From the NCBI RefSeq assembly GCF_001640025.1, contig NC_031672.1, positions 496,001 to 560,000 on the forward strand: 64,000 nucleotides of DNA. Direction: 5' to 3'. Below are positions 9,286-19,400 of this stretch, piece after piece; position 1 is the stretch's first letter; every line of letters starts with the position of its first letter. The DNA comes from Sugiyamaella lignohabitans. Taxonomy: Eukaryota > Ascomycota > Dipodascomycetes > Dipodascales > Trichomonascaceae. Under the pieces are notes generated by a model. That model was not told the DNA's origin. It made no database searches and saw only the letters and a program-made list of their open reading frames with translations. The position numbers and the translations under genes are program-made.

Positions 9286-10869
9286 ATGCCGAGGATCAAA
9301 AAACCAGGACCACTACTGAGCGATCCATATTCCACCATCGGGTACCAAGCAATGTCCAGTTCCATTGAAAGTATCAGCAAGACAGCTGAGTATCCAGTTG
9401 AAGAAAGGCAACTGAGCAGCTTTGATGATGTATCGGAAATTGAGGAGTTAGAGCGCAGAAAGGGATGGAAATACCGTCTAGCCAGTGTCATCTGGGATTC
9501 GGCAGATAAAGGCAAAGATGAAAGAGCTCTTCTATTCAAGCTCGATATCTTCTTTTTGTCGTCTATTATGCTTGGTTATTTTATCAAGACCCTGGATATG
9601 AACAATATTAACACTGCATATATAAATGGTATGCAGGAAGATCTGAAAATGAAGGGTTCTGATCTGAATCTGATACAAACATGCTGGACTGTTGGTTATA
9701 TTGTTGGCCAATTTCCCAGTAATTTGATTCTTCACCGAGTATCACCAAGATACTACCTTGGAGCTCTGGAAATAATGTGGTCAATTTTGACTGTGCTCAG
9801 AATTACCTGTAACACACTTCCCAAAATGTATGCAATCTCATTCTTCATCGGTTTGTTGGAAGCGGGTTTCTTTCCTGCTGTTGAATTCTTGCTCGGATCA
9901 TGGTATTTGCCAGACGAGCTGACCAAGAGATCGACTTTGTTTGCTGTGTCTGGAACAGCCGCCTCAATGGTTACTGGTTATTTACAGGCAGCTATTATCA
10001 AAACCCTTTCTCACAAGAAGCTGGCTTCCTATAAATACTTGTTTGTTCTGGATGCGGTAATTTCCTTTCCAATTGCACTTTACACAATGGTTGCAAATCC
10101 CGACACACCAGCATACACCACATCGTGGTACCTCAATGACCGCGATAAGAAGATTGCCATAGCTCGTACTACAAAGTACAGTGGCGCAAAACATCCTCCT
10201 AAAAGAAAGATAGGCAAAGACACTCTGAAAAGAACATTCAGTACTTGGCACATCTTTTTATTCCCGGTTATCTTTTTGGCGTTCAACAACACCTGTAATT
10301 CTTCCTCACAACCTACCTTCCAATCTTGGCTCAAGAGTTTGGGCTACACACCTGTAGAGTACAATGTCTATCCTACAGCAGTTAATGGAGCCGGAATTGG
10401 GTTCGCACTTGTAGTGGCCTGGATATCGGATGCTTTCAACGGATTGAACTGGCCATTTGTGCTCCTATATTTCTTTCTTCAGGCACTTGGCTCACTGTTT
10501 TTGGCTATCTGGCATATTCCTCGAGGATTACATTGGTTCTCATACTTCCTAGTGGGAATTCCGACTGCTTGGGGTCAGCCTATGATTTTCGCTTGGGTCA
10601 ACAGACTGCTGTCTGGTGATACTGACAAGCGATTGCTAACGGTGACTGCCACTAATAATTTGGCTTACGTTACAAATGCATGGGTTCCCATTCTGACCTG
10701 GAATGCTGGTGATATGCCCCGTTATTTTATTGGTTTCACATACAATGCCACTCTGGCCGTTGTTGGTTTTATTTTAACGATATCTGCAATTTTCTTGGAG
10801 AGACGAGACAAGCAAACGAGGAAAATCTCCGAAGCAGAGGCCCATTCCTCCGAAGTACAAGACGCATAG
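9286..10869 (+). CDS. MFS permease, anion:cation symporter (Fen2/Seo1/Liz1-like)
   Basis: 527 residues with about 12 membrane segments. It belongs to the allantoate/pantothenate-type ACS branch of the major facilitator superfamily: the first loop reads DMNNINTAYINGMQEDLKM, followed by GYIVGQFPSNLIL and EAGFFPAVEFLLGSWY, all signatures of the Fen2, Seo1, Liz1 and Vht1 group. Members take up organic acids, vitamins, amides or sulfur compounds by proton symport at the plasma membrane. The substrate here cannot be told from sequence. Facing a Jlp1-type dioxygenase, it may import that enzyme's substrate (inference). The ATG at 9286 is used; a second in-frame ATG 22 codons later (9352) is also possible since the N-terminal tail is cytosolic and poorly conserved. 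Confidence 0.85.
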   Translation: MPRIKKPGPLLSDPYSTIGYQAMSSSIESISKTAEYPVEERQLSSFDDVSEIEELERRKGWKYRLASVIWDSADKGKDERALLFKLDIFFLSSIMLGYFIKTLDMNNINTAYINGMQEDLKMKGSDLNLIQTCWTVGYIVGQFPSNLILHRVSPRYYLGALEIMWSILTVLRITCNTLPKMYAISFFIGLLEAGFFPAVEFLLGSWYLPDELTKRSTLFAVSGTAASMVTGYLQAAIIKTLSHKKLASYKYLFVLDAVISFPIALYTMVANPDTPAYTTSWYLNDRDKKIAIARTTKYSGAKHPPKRKIGKDTLKRTFSTWHIFLFPVIFLAFNNTCNSSSQPTFQSWLKSLGYTPVEYNVYPTAVNGAGIGFALVVAWISDAFNGLNWPFVLLYFFLQALGSLFLAIWHIPRGLHWFSYFLVGIPTAWGQPMIFAWVNRLLSGDTDKRLLTVTATNNLAYVTNAWVPILTWNAGDMPRYFIGFTYNATLAVVGFILTISAIFLERRDKQTRKISEAEAHSSEVQDA

Positions 10870-10954
10870 TGCGCTCTTTGTTTTATGTAATGGTTTTATG
10901 ATGAAATAAATAATATTAGTTGCAACAGACCTCTATCTCTTGGAGCGGGAATGT

Positions 10955-11091
10955 GCCTCCGGCGGGCTGGGGCTCCGCCCCAGACCCCGCTGCTCCTCTC
11001 GCTACGCTCGAGTCGTCACGTGTACGGTCCTGGCAAACTCCTGCGAAGCAGGAGCCACGGGGTCTGGGGCAGAGCCCCAGCCGCCGGAGGC
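10955..11091 (-). repeat. GC-rich paired-hairpin element, full copy
   Basis: 137 bp with the B arm on the left and the A arm inverted on the right, beginning GCCTCCGGCG and ending GCCGGAGGC. The left arm carries one extra G (GGCGGGCTGG). Flanks next to the ends are partly complementary (GGGAATGT left, ACATCCCC right). It lies 85 bp after the permease stop codon. Confidence 0.95.
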
Positions 11092-11237
11092 ACATCCCCA
11101 CCCTGGGTGTTGTGATAAAATAAAGCCATGTCCAATCTAACGGCGGAATCAGGTACCGTTGTTGGGATCTACGTTTGATTATCCTGTTGTAGGTAGTGTT
11201 CTGCGGGGTACGGCTCAGGAACCACCAATCTCGCAGA

Positions 11238-11244
11238 TATAAAA
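11238..11244 (+). promoter_or_regulatory. TATA box of the pirin gene
   Basis: TATAAAA, 48 bp upstream of the pirin ATG at 11292. It is the only strong TATA-like site in the gap after the hairpin element. Confidence 0.5.
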
Positions 11245-11291
11245 GCATTGTTGATGCCCACCGTTTAGTTCGGTGAGATTAGAGAGAAAAA

Positions 11292-12113
11292 ATGTTCAAA
11301 GTTACACTTCGTGGCGCTGCCACGCGTCGTTTTGTGAAAACGGATTGGATCACTGCTTACCAGTCGTTTGGCGAAGGTCCCAAGTATCAATTTGCTGGGT
11401 TCGGCAATCTGGAAGCTCTTAATGAAGACAGATTTCCTCCAAGAAGAGGTGTCAACATGCACCACCACAATGACCACGAAATATTCACTTATATGTTATC
11501 AGGTGGGCTTACACATCGTGATACAATGGCCGCTAAGGAAGAAGACAAGTCATACACTATACACCGAGGTGATGTACAGTTTATCAGCAGCGGGAGTGGT
11601 ATCCGTCATTCCGAGAAAAATGCGCAGGGCAACGAGGTAGCTCATTTACTGCAATTCTGGGTCAAACCATGGAAGAATTGTTTAGGACCCCGATATGAAA
11701 CTAAGACGTTTTCAGAAGCTGACAAAAGAAAAGGATTTGTGACAATAATTAGCCCGTTTTCCGAGAAAGAAAACTCCAACAGCCAACCAGTTGTTCCTGG
11801 ATCCATAGCAATCAACTCTGATTTCAGTATGGGTGCAGCGATCATTCCGCCCGGAGAAAAGTTCAGCTGGACCGTTACCGGCGCCGCTAATGCATCCGGC
11901 AACTCATCGGTCGGAGATCCTTCCCCGTCTCGAAACATTTACGTCTATTTACCCAGTTTACAAGATGGGCTCTCTAAAATTAAAGTAGCTGGTCAAGAAA
12001 CTCTGTCAGAAGGCGATGGTGCGTTTGTGGAAAATATTCGTCCTGGTGACTTGTTGGAAATAGAGTCTGTTGGTGAAAAAGACGCCGAGGTAGTGGTTAC
12101 TGACTCTGCATAG
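11292..12113 (+). CDS. Pirin family bicupin
   Basis: 273 residues, typical pirin length. The N-terminal cupin holds the metal-binding set: HHHNDHEIFTYMLSGGLTHRD near residues 58-80 and SGSGIRHSEKN near residue 103-112 (two His, then His and Glu). The PRRGVNMHHHNDHEIFTY stretch and the WVKPWKNCLGPRYE loop are characteristic of the family, and the C-terminal cupin is more divergent, as usual. Pirins bind Fe; some bacterial members have quercetin 2,3-dioxygenase activity and the human protein is a nuclear redox cofactor. The role in yeast is unclear. It follows the permease in the metabolic block, so a catabolic or redox role tied to that block is possible but inferred. Confidence 0.85.
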   Translation: MFKVTLRGAATRRFVKTDWITAYQSFGEGPKYQFAGFGNLEALNEDRFPPRRGVNMHHHNDHEIFTYMLSGGLTHRDTMAAKEEDKSYTIHRGDVQFISSGSGIRHSEKNAQGNEVAHLLQFWVKPWKNCLGPRYETKTFSEADKRKGFVTIISPFSEKENSNSQPVVPGSIAINSDFSMGAAIIPPGEKFSWTVTGAANASGNSSVGDPSPSRNIYVYLPSLQDGLSKIKVAGQETLSEGDGAFVENIRPGDLLEIESVGEKDAEVVVTDSA

Positions 12114-13256
12114 GAATAGCCTATGCCCTCACCCCCTGCATGTGGACCATGGGTATTGGGTATCTGTATCCTATCCTACTTTGCTTATTTGCTTATTTGC
12201 GTATTTACTTATTGGCGTATTGGGTTATTACGTATTTTCGAATTTGCGTTACGACGTTTGTTGCTCTCTATATTTGCGTCTGTGTAAGAAACTAAGAATT
12301 TTTAGGTCAAAACTTTCAACACATTCCATTTTGCGCTATTCTCGCCATGACTATTTCTAAGATTATATTTAGCGGCCCTACGACCTGTATAAACTGTCTC
12401 AAACCATCGTTAGAGCCGTTGGGGTGAAATTTTCCGACAAATTAAGATCTTCAGTTTTAACCCAAACTTTTAGTCAAGATCTTCAGTTAGGATTTCAAAC
12501 TTTCAACCGTGCGGGTCTGTCTGGTGATCATCGAAATGATTTATTTCTTAAAACAGGATTGATCCCGCATGCACCGGAGATATGGACAGAAATATTAGAC
12601 CTGTACCCCGGTTTTTGCGCTTAAATTTTGACATATGTCGGTACCCTTAGAGATTTCACATATTATAACGGGAAAGTCGGAAACTTACCCAGGATAGGAC
12701 TTATCGGAGTAAAGGAGGCAGTACTATAACAATTCTGAATCTCGGACTTACGAAGATTCTCCGGTGGATCCTGCACGGCCTGCGTTCTTGCCGGCATGAG
12801 CCTGCACGGCTTATATCTCCATCATGAATATCACTACCAATAATGGTGCCAAGAGATGCTGTCAATATCCCCAATAGGTAGTTCTCGGGCTATCACATTA
12901 AAATTCGATTATCTCAATGTATGACGCACTCCAGTTGCAACAAATGGAAACCGTTCAAAAAAATAATAATACCCAGGTCAGAACGGTTAAAAATGGCTAG
13001 TGCTTAATTATTTACCCCGGTCCTCCACAAACCAGGTAACTTTTTGAGGTGCAGAAATTTTGCGGAGTACTTGTCTCAGATCAGCGGTATTTAAATGCTC
13101 ATTCTCCCTGTAACCTGACTAACAATAAAACTTTTACCATATTTTGCTCCATAGATTTTTTATTTGACCAAGGTATTTAGTCTAGATCATCAAGACCGTC
13201 GAACCGACATCATACAAGTCATTAATCAGAAGTAAGGAGGTGGTACGGATTTCGTC
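12114..13256. other. Intergenic region upstream of sugar porter, with short repeats
   Basis: 1.14 kb without a supported gene. It contains a run of imperfect TTATTTGC-like units (12181-12250) and two copies of AAGATCTTCAGTT about 32 bp apart (near 12446 and 12477). A CAAACTTTCAAC-like 12-mer is also repeated (near 12310 and 12497). These could be binding sites in the sugar porter promoter. A 66-codon frame at 12424-12624 shows no recognisable family. Confidence 0.4.
12181..12250. repeat. Imperfect short tandem repeat, TTATTTGC-like units
   Basis: A run of units such as TTGCTTATTTGC, GTATTTAC and TTATTGGCGTATT drifting from one another. It is likely replication slippage with no coding potential. 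Confidence 0.6.
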
Positions 13257-14801
13257 ATGGGAAGATACATTGGTGCACAGGGCCATGTCCTCAATTTTGT
13301 CATTTTGACAGGGCTCATGATGCCCTGCTTTCTTTGGTATGGATATAATTTGGCCATTCTGGGTGGTGTTTTGAGTCAGCCCAATTTTTACAATCAATTT
13401 CCTAAACTTAATACAGATACCACCACGGGCGCTACCCACCACTATAACTCCAATATCCAAGGAACTGTCAGTTCTATCTATACAGTGGGTGGTATGTTTG
13501 GTGCTCTGTCTGCTTCATTCTATGGAGACATTCTGGGACGTAGAAAGACCATTTTCATTGCATCTATACTTTGCTTGATTGGAGCTGTTCTTATGACCAG
13601 TTCGTTCTCTCTAGGCCAGCTTATTGTTGGAAGACTCATTCTCGGCTTGAGTGCCGGTACTGTGTCCGCATCAGTTCCAGTTTATCAAAGTGAAATCTCC
13701 AGTGCTTCGAAAAGAGGAACTCATGTAGCCTATACTGGATTTTTCATTACCTCAGGTATCTTGATTGCCTACTGGATTGACTTTGGATGTTCCTATATTA
13801 ACAGTTCTGCTTCGTGGAGAGTCCCTTTTGCTGTGCAACTGATCTTGCCATTAATCTCTGGAACTTTGATCTTCTTTTTGCCAGAATCACCACATTGGCT
13901 GATCAAAGTCGGACGAGTCGACGAAGCTAGATCAATCATGTCACTCTTTGTAGACAACGCTGATCCCTACTCTGATCCTGTCGAAGAACAAGTTGCTGAG
14001 ATTCAAAGATCGTTATCTGTCATGCAAACTCTTAGATTCAGAGATGTCCTGTCAATGAAAGATAGTCGTATTTTCCACCGAGTACTATTGGCACTCTTTT
14101 CGCTCTTCTGTTCTCAAGCTTGTGGAGTGAATGCTGTTACCTTTTATGCACCATCTCTTCTCGCTCAAGCGGGAATTTCACCTGGAATGGCTGGCTGGCT
14201 AGCTGGTTGTACTGAAATTGTTCAACCAATTGGCGCTTATCTTGCAGTGCTGACTGTAGACAGTTTTGGTAGAAGAAGGCTGTTAATGACAGCCGCCATC
14301 GGTATGGGTATATCGATGATTGTCATGGCCGCCTGTACTGCACAGACTGAAAACAAGTCTGCTCTTCATGCTGGTGTTGCCTTTTTATTTATTATCAACC
14401 TTGCCTACAGTTATGGATTCTTGGGTGTCTGCTTTGTGTATTCAGCGGAAATCGCCCCACAGAGAATCAGAGCTCTTATCAATGGTTTCGCAACTTTTGT
14501 CACCTGGGGCACTAACTTCTGGGTCGTTGAAGTAACACCTGTGGCCTTTGCTAGTATCGGATGGAGATACTACATCGTCTATGCTGCCACAAACCTAGCA
14601 TTGATTCTTCCAGTCCTTTACTTTTGTTTTCCGGAAACTTCTGGTCTTCACCTTGACCAAATAGACGAGGTATTCAGCAAAGCAAAGGGATTTTTCGATA
14701 TTGTGAGAGTAGCAAAAGAAGTGAAACAAGAAGGATACCAGCACGAACCCTCTGTCATCGATACCAAAGAACAGATTGAAGAGGAAGAAAGTATAAATTA
14801 G
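13257..14801 (+). CDS. MFS sugar transporter (sugar porter family)
   Basis: 514 residues with 12 predicted membrane helices. Sugar porter hallmarks are GDILGRRKTIFIASI after helix 2, the conserved GRLILGLSAG, PVYQSEISSASKRG, the central PESPHWLIKVGRVDEA, the second-half VDSFGRRRLLMTAA, and FPETSGLHLDQIDEVF in place of the common PETKG. The family moves hexoses, pentoses or related polyols across the plasma membrane by facilitated diffusion or proton symport. The substrate cannot be assigned. The short N-terminus (about 20 residues before helix 1) suits high-affinity fungal porters rather than glucose sensors. It is the last gene of the accessory metabolic block, beside a lactonase and a pirin. 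Confidence 0.85.
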   Translation: MGRYIGAQGHVLNFVILTGLMMPCFLWYGYNLAILGGVLSQPNFYNQFPKLNTDTTTGATHHYNSNIQGTVSSIYTVGGMFGALSASFYGDILGRRKTIFIASILCLIGAVLMTSSFSLGQLIVGRLILGLSAGTVSASVPVYQSEISSASKRGTHVAYTGFFITSGILIAYWIDFGCSYINSSASWRVPFAVQLILPLISGTLIFFLPESPHWLIKVGRVDEARSIMSLFVDNADPYSDPVEEQVAEIQRSLSVMQTLRFRDVLSMKDSRIFHRVLLALFSLFCSQACGVNAVTFYAPSLLAQAGISPGMAGWLAGCTEIVQPIGAYLAVLTVDSFGRRRLLMTAAIGMGISMIVMAACTAQTENKSALHAGVAFLFIINLAYSYGFLGVCFVYSAEIAPQRIRALINGFATFVTWGTNFWVVEVTPVAFASIGWRYYIVYAATNLALILPVLYFCFPETSGLHLDQIDEVFSKAKGFFDIVRVAKEVKQEGYQHEPSVIDTKEQIEEEESIN

Positions 14802-14958
14802 TCTAGCGAAATACAACTATTTATTACCAAGCCAGCCTCGAGCGGTTAATTAAACCACGATATTTACAATATAGGACAATGCTTGAGCAACATAATTAAC
14901 ATAAATGACATGAATAAATAAACGCAAAGCAAGTGATGCGAAGAATAGCACAGCACAG

Positions 14959-16173
14959 CTAGCGGGCCGTTACTATAACCTTTTTGCCCACTGCTTTTCG
15001 TCTGGCATACTTCATGACGAAACTGTCTAGTTTGACATTAGGGTTTCGAATGTCGGCAATATAAGGTTCGATTTCTGGCAATTCCCAAGAGCTCTTGGCC
15101 GTTAAGAGCTGTTGGAACCGAATTTTGGGATTGTGTGATAGGTTTTCTGAAGTGAAATAGCGGATTTTGCCAGGAAGCGGGAGTATATAATTGCCCACCA
15201 GTAATTGAACCTCTAAGGGCCAATCAACAATAATAGGAATTGATTCTCTCCATTTGGTTTCAAACAAATCTATATCTATCGGCTTGGAGAGACAGTGCTC
15301 ACGCAGTGTGTAAACACCAAACCATTTAGCCAGACTGGTGGAGTCTAGGGCGTATACTGCTATTTTTGTTAGAACTAATAACTCCAGTAATTTCCACCTT
15401 GGAAGAAGTCATTTCAAGGGAAAACAATAGATATAAAACAGGAATTGGGGAACCAAATACTTACAATTACTGGAAGCTGATTGAGAAAAACGAGCCATCA
15501 CAGCTTCGACAACAGCCAGTGGTTCCGCATCAGAAGGCAAAAGAGGCAATAATTGAATGCAATTAACAGCAGATAGATCAAGTTTCGATCCAATAACAGT
15601 AGCTAGGATATCGCAAATTATGCTGTGTGTTAGAGAGTCATTTATTCGACAGGCGATATCATCAATTTCAACACCACCCTGTAATCGCCATTTTTCATTG
15701 AACTCAGCGTCACTCAAAGGCGCTCGTGATCTTAAAACTCCTAAACTTTCATAATGAATGCTAGTTGGTCTGTTTGGTTCATGTAATCCAGAGATCACTC
15801 CATTTCCCATGTATAAAGGAATAGATTCCACGGAAAGCTTGGGAGATTGTTCATCTATGACCTCGAGATAACTCGAGGCCGAGCCAAATGCAACTAGGTA
15901 AGGGGGTGCTTCAGACGATTCTGAAGAAAAAGATAAATCTCTACTATCTGAAAGTAAAAGTGTATTGGATTGATTCATTTGTCGAACTCGATATGTTTTC
16001 GAAACAGTGCATAGAATCAGGTGGGAATCTGTTTCAGGAGCTTTCAATGACAAGCTGGCACCTGATTCTAAAATGTCTGCCAGTTCTGGAGTCAGTTCAA
16101 GAAGTCGGTAAAATCCGTCCGGCTCCAATTGAGAGTAGAACTCTATAGACGGTGTACTACTTTGATCGGCCAT
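14959..16173 (-). CDS. DCC1: Dcc1, subunit of the Ctf18-RFC clamp loader
   Basis: Two exons: 15465-16173 and 14959-15359. The intron is 15360-15464 (105 nt; GTAAGT donor, TTCTAAC branch, ATAG acceptor). The joined protein is 369 residues, against about 380 in S. cerevisiae Dcc1. The N-terminal part shows GFYRLLELTPELADILE and YLEVIDEQSPKLSVE-like blocks of the family. The second exon gives the winged-helix end with ALDSTSLAKWFGVYTLREH, FETKWRESIP and YFTSENLSHNPKIRFQQLL. Dcc1 joins Ctf8 and Ctf18-RFC, which loads PCNA and promotes sister chromatid cohesion and leading-strand replication in the nucleus. It diverges from RAD54 across 235 bp. Confidence 0.87.
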
Positions 16174-16408
16174 ATCTCTTCAATAATTTAAATAAGAACT
16201 GTAGATGATTTCGTTCTGTAATATCACGTACCGTACGCGAAGTTTAATTAATATGAGAATCACGTGATTGTAGATCCAAAACTCGCGTTGCGCGTTTATT
16301 TCAGATGTATGTAGATATAGACATAATCAAAACAATAGCTTACAAATCGTTGTGGCAATTAAATTTCAGGTTTGTTGGGTTCAAAAGGAAGAAGAATTGT
16401 TATGAATA
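16174..16408. promoter_or_regulatory. Shared divergent promoter of DCC1 and RAD54
   Basis: 235 bp between two replication/repair genes. It contains three ACGCG cores (16235-16239, and on the reverse strand 16284-16288 and 16291-16295), the core of the MluI cell-cycle box bound by MBF in S. cerevisiae at G1/S. It also holds the perfect 12-bp palindrome AATCACGTGATT (16258-16269), a CACGTG E-box of Cbf1 type. A small uORF starts at 16402. Confidence 0.5.
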
Positions 16409-16425
16409 ATGATGGCAGAAGTTAG
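16402..16425 (+). other. Seven-codon uORF overlapping the RAD54 start
   Basis: An ATG at 16402, seven bases before the RAD54 ATG and in another frame, encodes MNNDGRS then TAG at 16423-16425. It overlaps the RAD54 start, so scanning ribosomes that use it would skip both RAD54 ATGs (16409 and 16412) unless they back up. Whether it lies in the mRNA is unknown. Confidence 0.35.
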
Positions 16426-19400
16426 ACCCCGAACAACGACAAGAAAAAGGCTGCCTCGATTAACCTCGAGCGGAGGGTCGGACCTTGTGGTCATTCCATA
16501 CGACCAGCATGAAGAACCAACTCCAATACTTCAAAATACTATCAATGAATGTATTCTGCCCGATAATGGTGGTATTATAGATGGATATGAACCTATTTAT
16601 CTTGATAACGAGACGGATGTGAATTTAATAGATGGACTAATGGTCGTACCAGACCATGCAACGGGTATTGATGGGTTACCTATAACGCCTATCGACACGT
16701 CTCCTTCTCATACAGATGTTATGTCCATTGGAGCTGTACTTTCTAATTCACAGCCTACGGAGTTGAGTCTTGATAATGGTGATACTCTGGGGGAAATCGA
16801 GGAAGTCAGCACACCTGTTGCTGAGAAAAGTCAGCCTAAATCACGTAAGGAGAGCAAGTCCAAAGCCGACTCTCAGAAGAAGAGCAAATCAAGCCAAGGA
16901 AGTTCTCAAAATATGAACCAAGCCAAGTCTCGAAGCCAGAAACGAAGTCAAAGTCAGAACCAAATCGTCGAGAATATTGCTCTAGAGGAAGAGGAAAATG
17001 AGGTCAAGGAAGCAGAGAAAACAGAAGAAAATCAGGAAGTTATAAAGAAACCCAAATCGTTACCACGTCGTCCACGACCCTTTGATCTTGCTTCTCCATG
17101 TACACCTATTCACTCTTCAGCAATTAGACGACCCCAGTCTGCTCAGAATTCTCCTCTGGGAATCAATAAACGTCTAAAAACCGACCCGCTGTCAACGATT
17201 ACAAAACCATTCAGAGTGCCCACTAAAAGTGCTATTAATGCCAACCGTCCATTTTCACGTAGAGATGATTTGTCTCGAAGTGCATCTCGAAAAATTAAGA
17301 GCTATGCTGAGATCGAAAATATAGAGACTGAGCAATTCAATAAAGAAATTGAGCAACCTGCTTCCCCTTATACTCCAGGAGGCGGTATTAAAAGATTAGG
17401 TACGAAAGTGGATCCAGCACTTAAGAATTCGATTGATGCTTCAGACATGATTCTTGGTCGGAGGTTTATCACGCCATTAAAGGAGAAGCCGCTTAACATG
17501 GGACCATCTGCTGCGCTAGGTATGAAGCGACGACATGAGTTTGTGCCTCGACCACTTCATGATCCCAGTGGTGAGTTTGCTATTGTTCTTTTTGACCCTA
17601 CTATTGACGACGAGCCTGTTGAAGAGATTGACCCAAATAAGATTGTTGAAGGCAGCGAAGATGAGAATCTCGGCGAAACTGAAGTAACACCTGTGGCACC
17701 CACGACTCCTTCTAAGCCCAGTCTTGCTGATATTTTAGGACTGTCCAATGAGAAGAAAAAAGTCTACCCCAAGGTACCAGTTGTTATTGATCCTAGACTG
17801 GCCAAGATTTTACGTCCTCATCAAGTTGAAGGTGTTAAATTCCTGTATAAATGCGTTACTGGACGAGTACAGAAGGATGCTAATGGATGCATTATGGCAG
17901 ATGAAATGGGTCTTGGTAAAACGCTTCAGTGCATTACATTAATGTGGACTCTTCTCAAGCAGTCACCTGAGGGAAATGGAGGCACCATCAGTAAATGTAT
18001 TGTTGTGTGTCCTTCAAGTTTAGTCCGAAATTGGGCGAATGAGCTTGTGAAGTGGTTAGGAGAAGGTGCTATAACTCCCTTGGCGGCTGATGGCAAGAGC
18101 GTAAAAAATGCCGATCTCAGTGCTGCTTTACGTCAATGGAGTACAGCCAGTGGACGGCAAATTGTTCGACCAGTTCTAATCATCTCCTATGAGACTCTTA
18201 GACGTCATTGTGATGATCTTCGTAATACTGAGATTGGACTTCTTTTAGCCGATGAGGGACATCGTCTGAAGAATGGCGAATCTTTGACATTCACAGCCCT
18301 TGATGCACTTAACGTTCAACGAAGAGTCATTCTGTCTGGTACTCCCATTCAAAATGATCTTTCGGAATATTTCTCTCTCCTATCGTTTGCTAATCCTGGA
18401 CTCCTGGGAACAAGGCTCGAGTTCCGTAAGAATTATGAAAATGCCATTCTTAAGGGTCGTGACTCGTTTGCTACGGAAGAAGAAGTGACAGATGGTGAAA
18501 CCAAACTCAAAGAACTCTCTCTACTGGTCAGCAGATTTATCATCCGCCGAACGAACGATATATTGTCCAAGTATCTTCCTGTGAAGTATGAGCATGTTGT
18601 ATTCTGCAACATGACCGAGTTCCAAATTAATCTCTACAACAAATTCATCGCCTCCCCCGACGTGAAAAAGGTAATCAAGGGAAGCAAAAACAATCCTTTA
18701 AAGTCCATCGGTATCCTCAAGAAGCTATGTAACCACCCAGATCTTCTCGACTTGTCAAGAGACATACAAGGAGCTGAGGACGTTCTGCCATCCGATTATG
18801 TTCATCCAAGTCACCGTGGAGGTCGTGATCGGGGTGTTCGGACATTGTATTCAGGTAAATTTATGGTTTTGGAAAGGATGCTCGCGCGTATTCGTTACGA
18901 GACGAATGACAAAATTGTCATCATCAGTAACTACACACAAACTTTGGATCTTATTGAGGCAATGTGTAGAGAATCAAGATATGGCGCATTCCGACTCGAT
19001 GGTAAAATGGCAATCAGTAAACGTCAAAAGTTGGTTGATAAGTTTAACGACCCTGAAGGAAGTGAGTTTGTCTTTCTTCTTAGTAGTAAGGCCGGTGGAT
19101 GTGGTATCAATCTGATTGGCGCCAATCGTCTCATTCTTATGGATCCCGATTGGAATCCTGCGGCAGACCAGCAAGCCCTAGCAAGAGTATGGCGTGATGG
19201 CCAGAAAAAGGACTGTTTTGTCTACCGGTTTATCTCTACAGGGTCTATTGAGGAGAAGATTTTTCAGCGACAGTCTATGAAGCAGTCTTTATCATCATGT
19301 GTAGTCGACGAGGCTGAGGACGTCGAGCGTCTTTTCTCTTTTAATGATTTGAAGAAGCTTTTCTCTTTTGACGGTCATACACTGTCAGACACCCATGACA

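Larger units (their letters stand above)
10870..11291. other. Intergenic region with one full hairpin element and pirin promoter
   Basis: 421 bp between the permease stop and the pirin start. A full hairpin element fills 10955-11091. A TATAAAA box lies at 11238-11244, 48 bp before the pirin ATG. I see no gene here. Confidence 0.6.

Noticed and set aside
12424..12624. 66-codon plus-strand frame before the sugar porter
   Set aside because: It overlaps repeated promoter-like 13-mers and has no family similarity that I can see.
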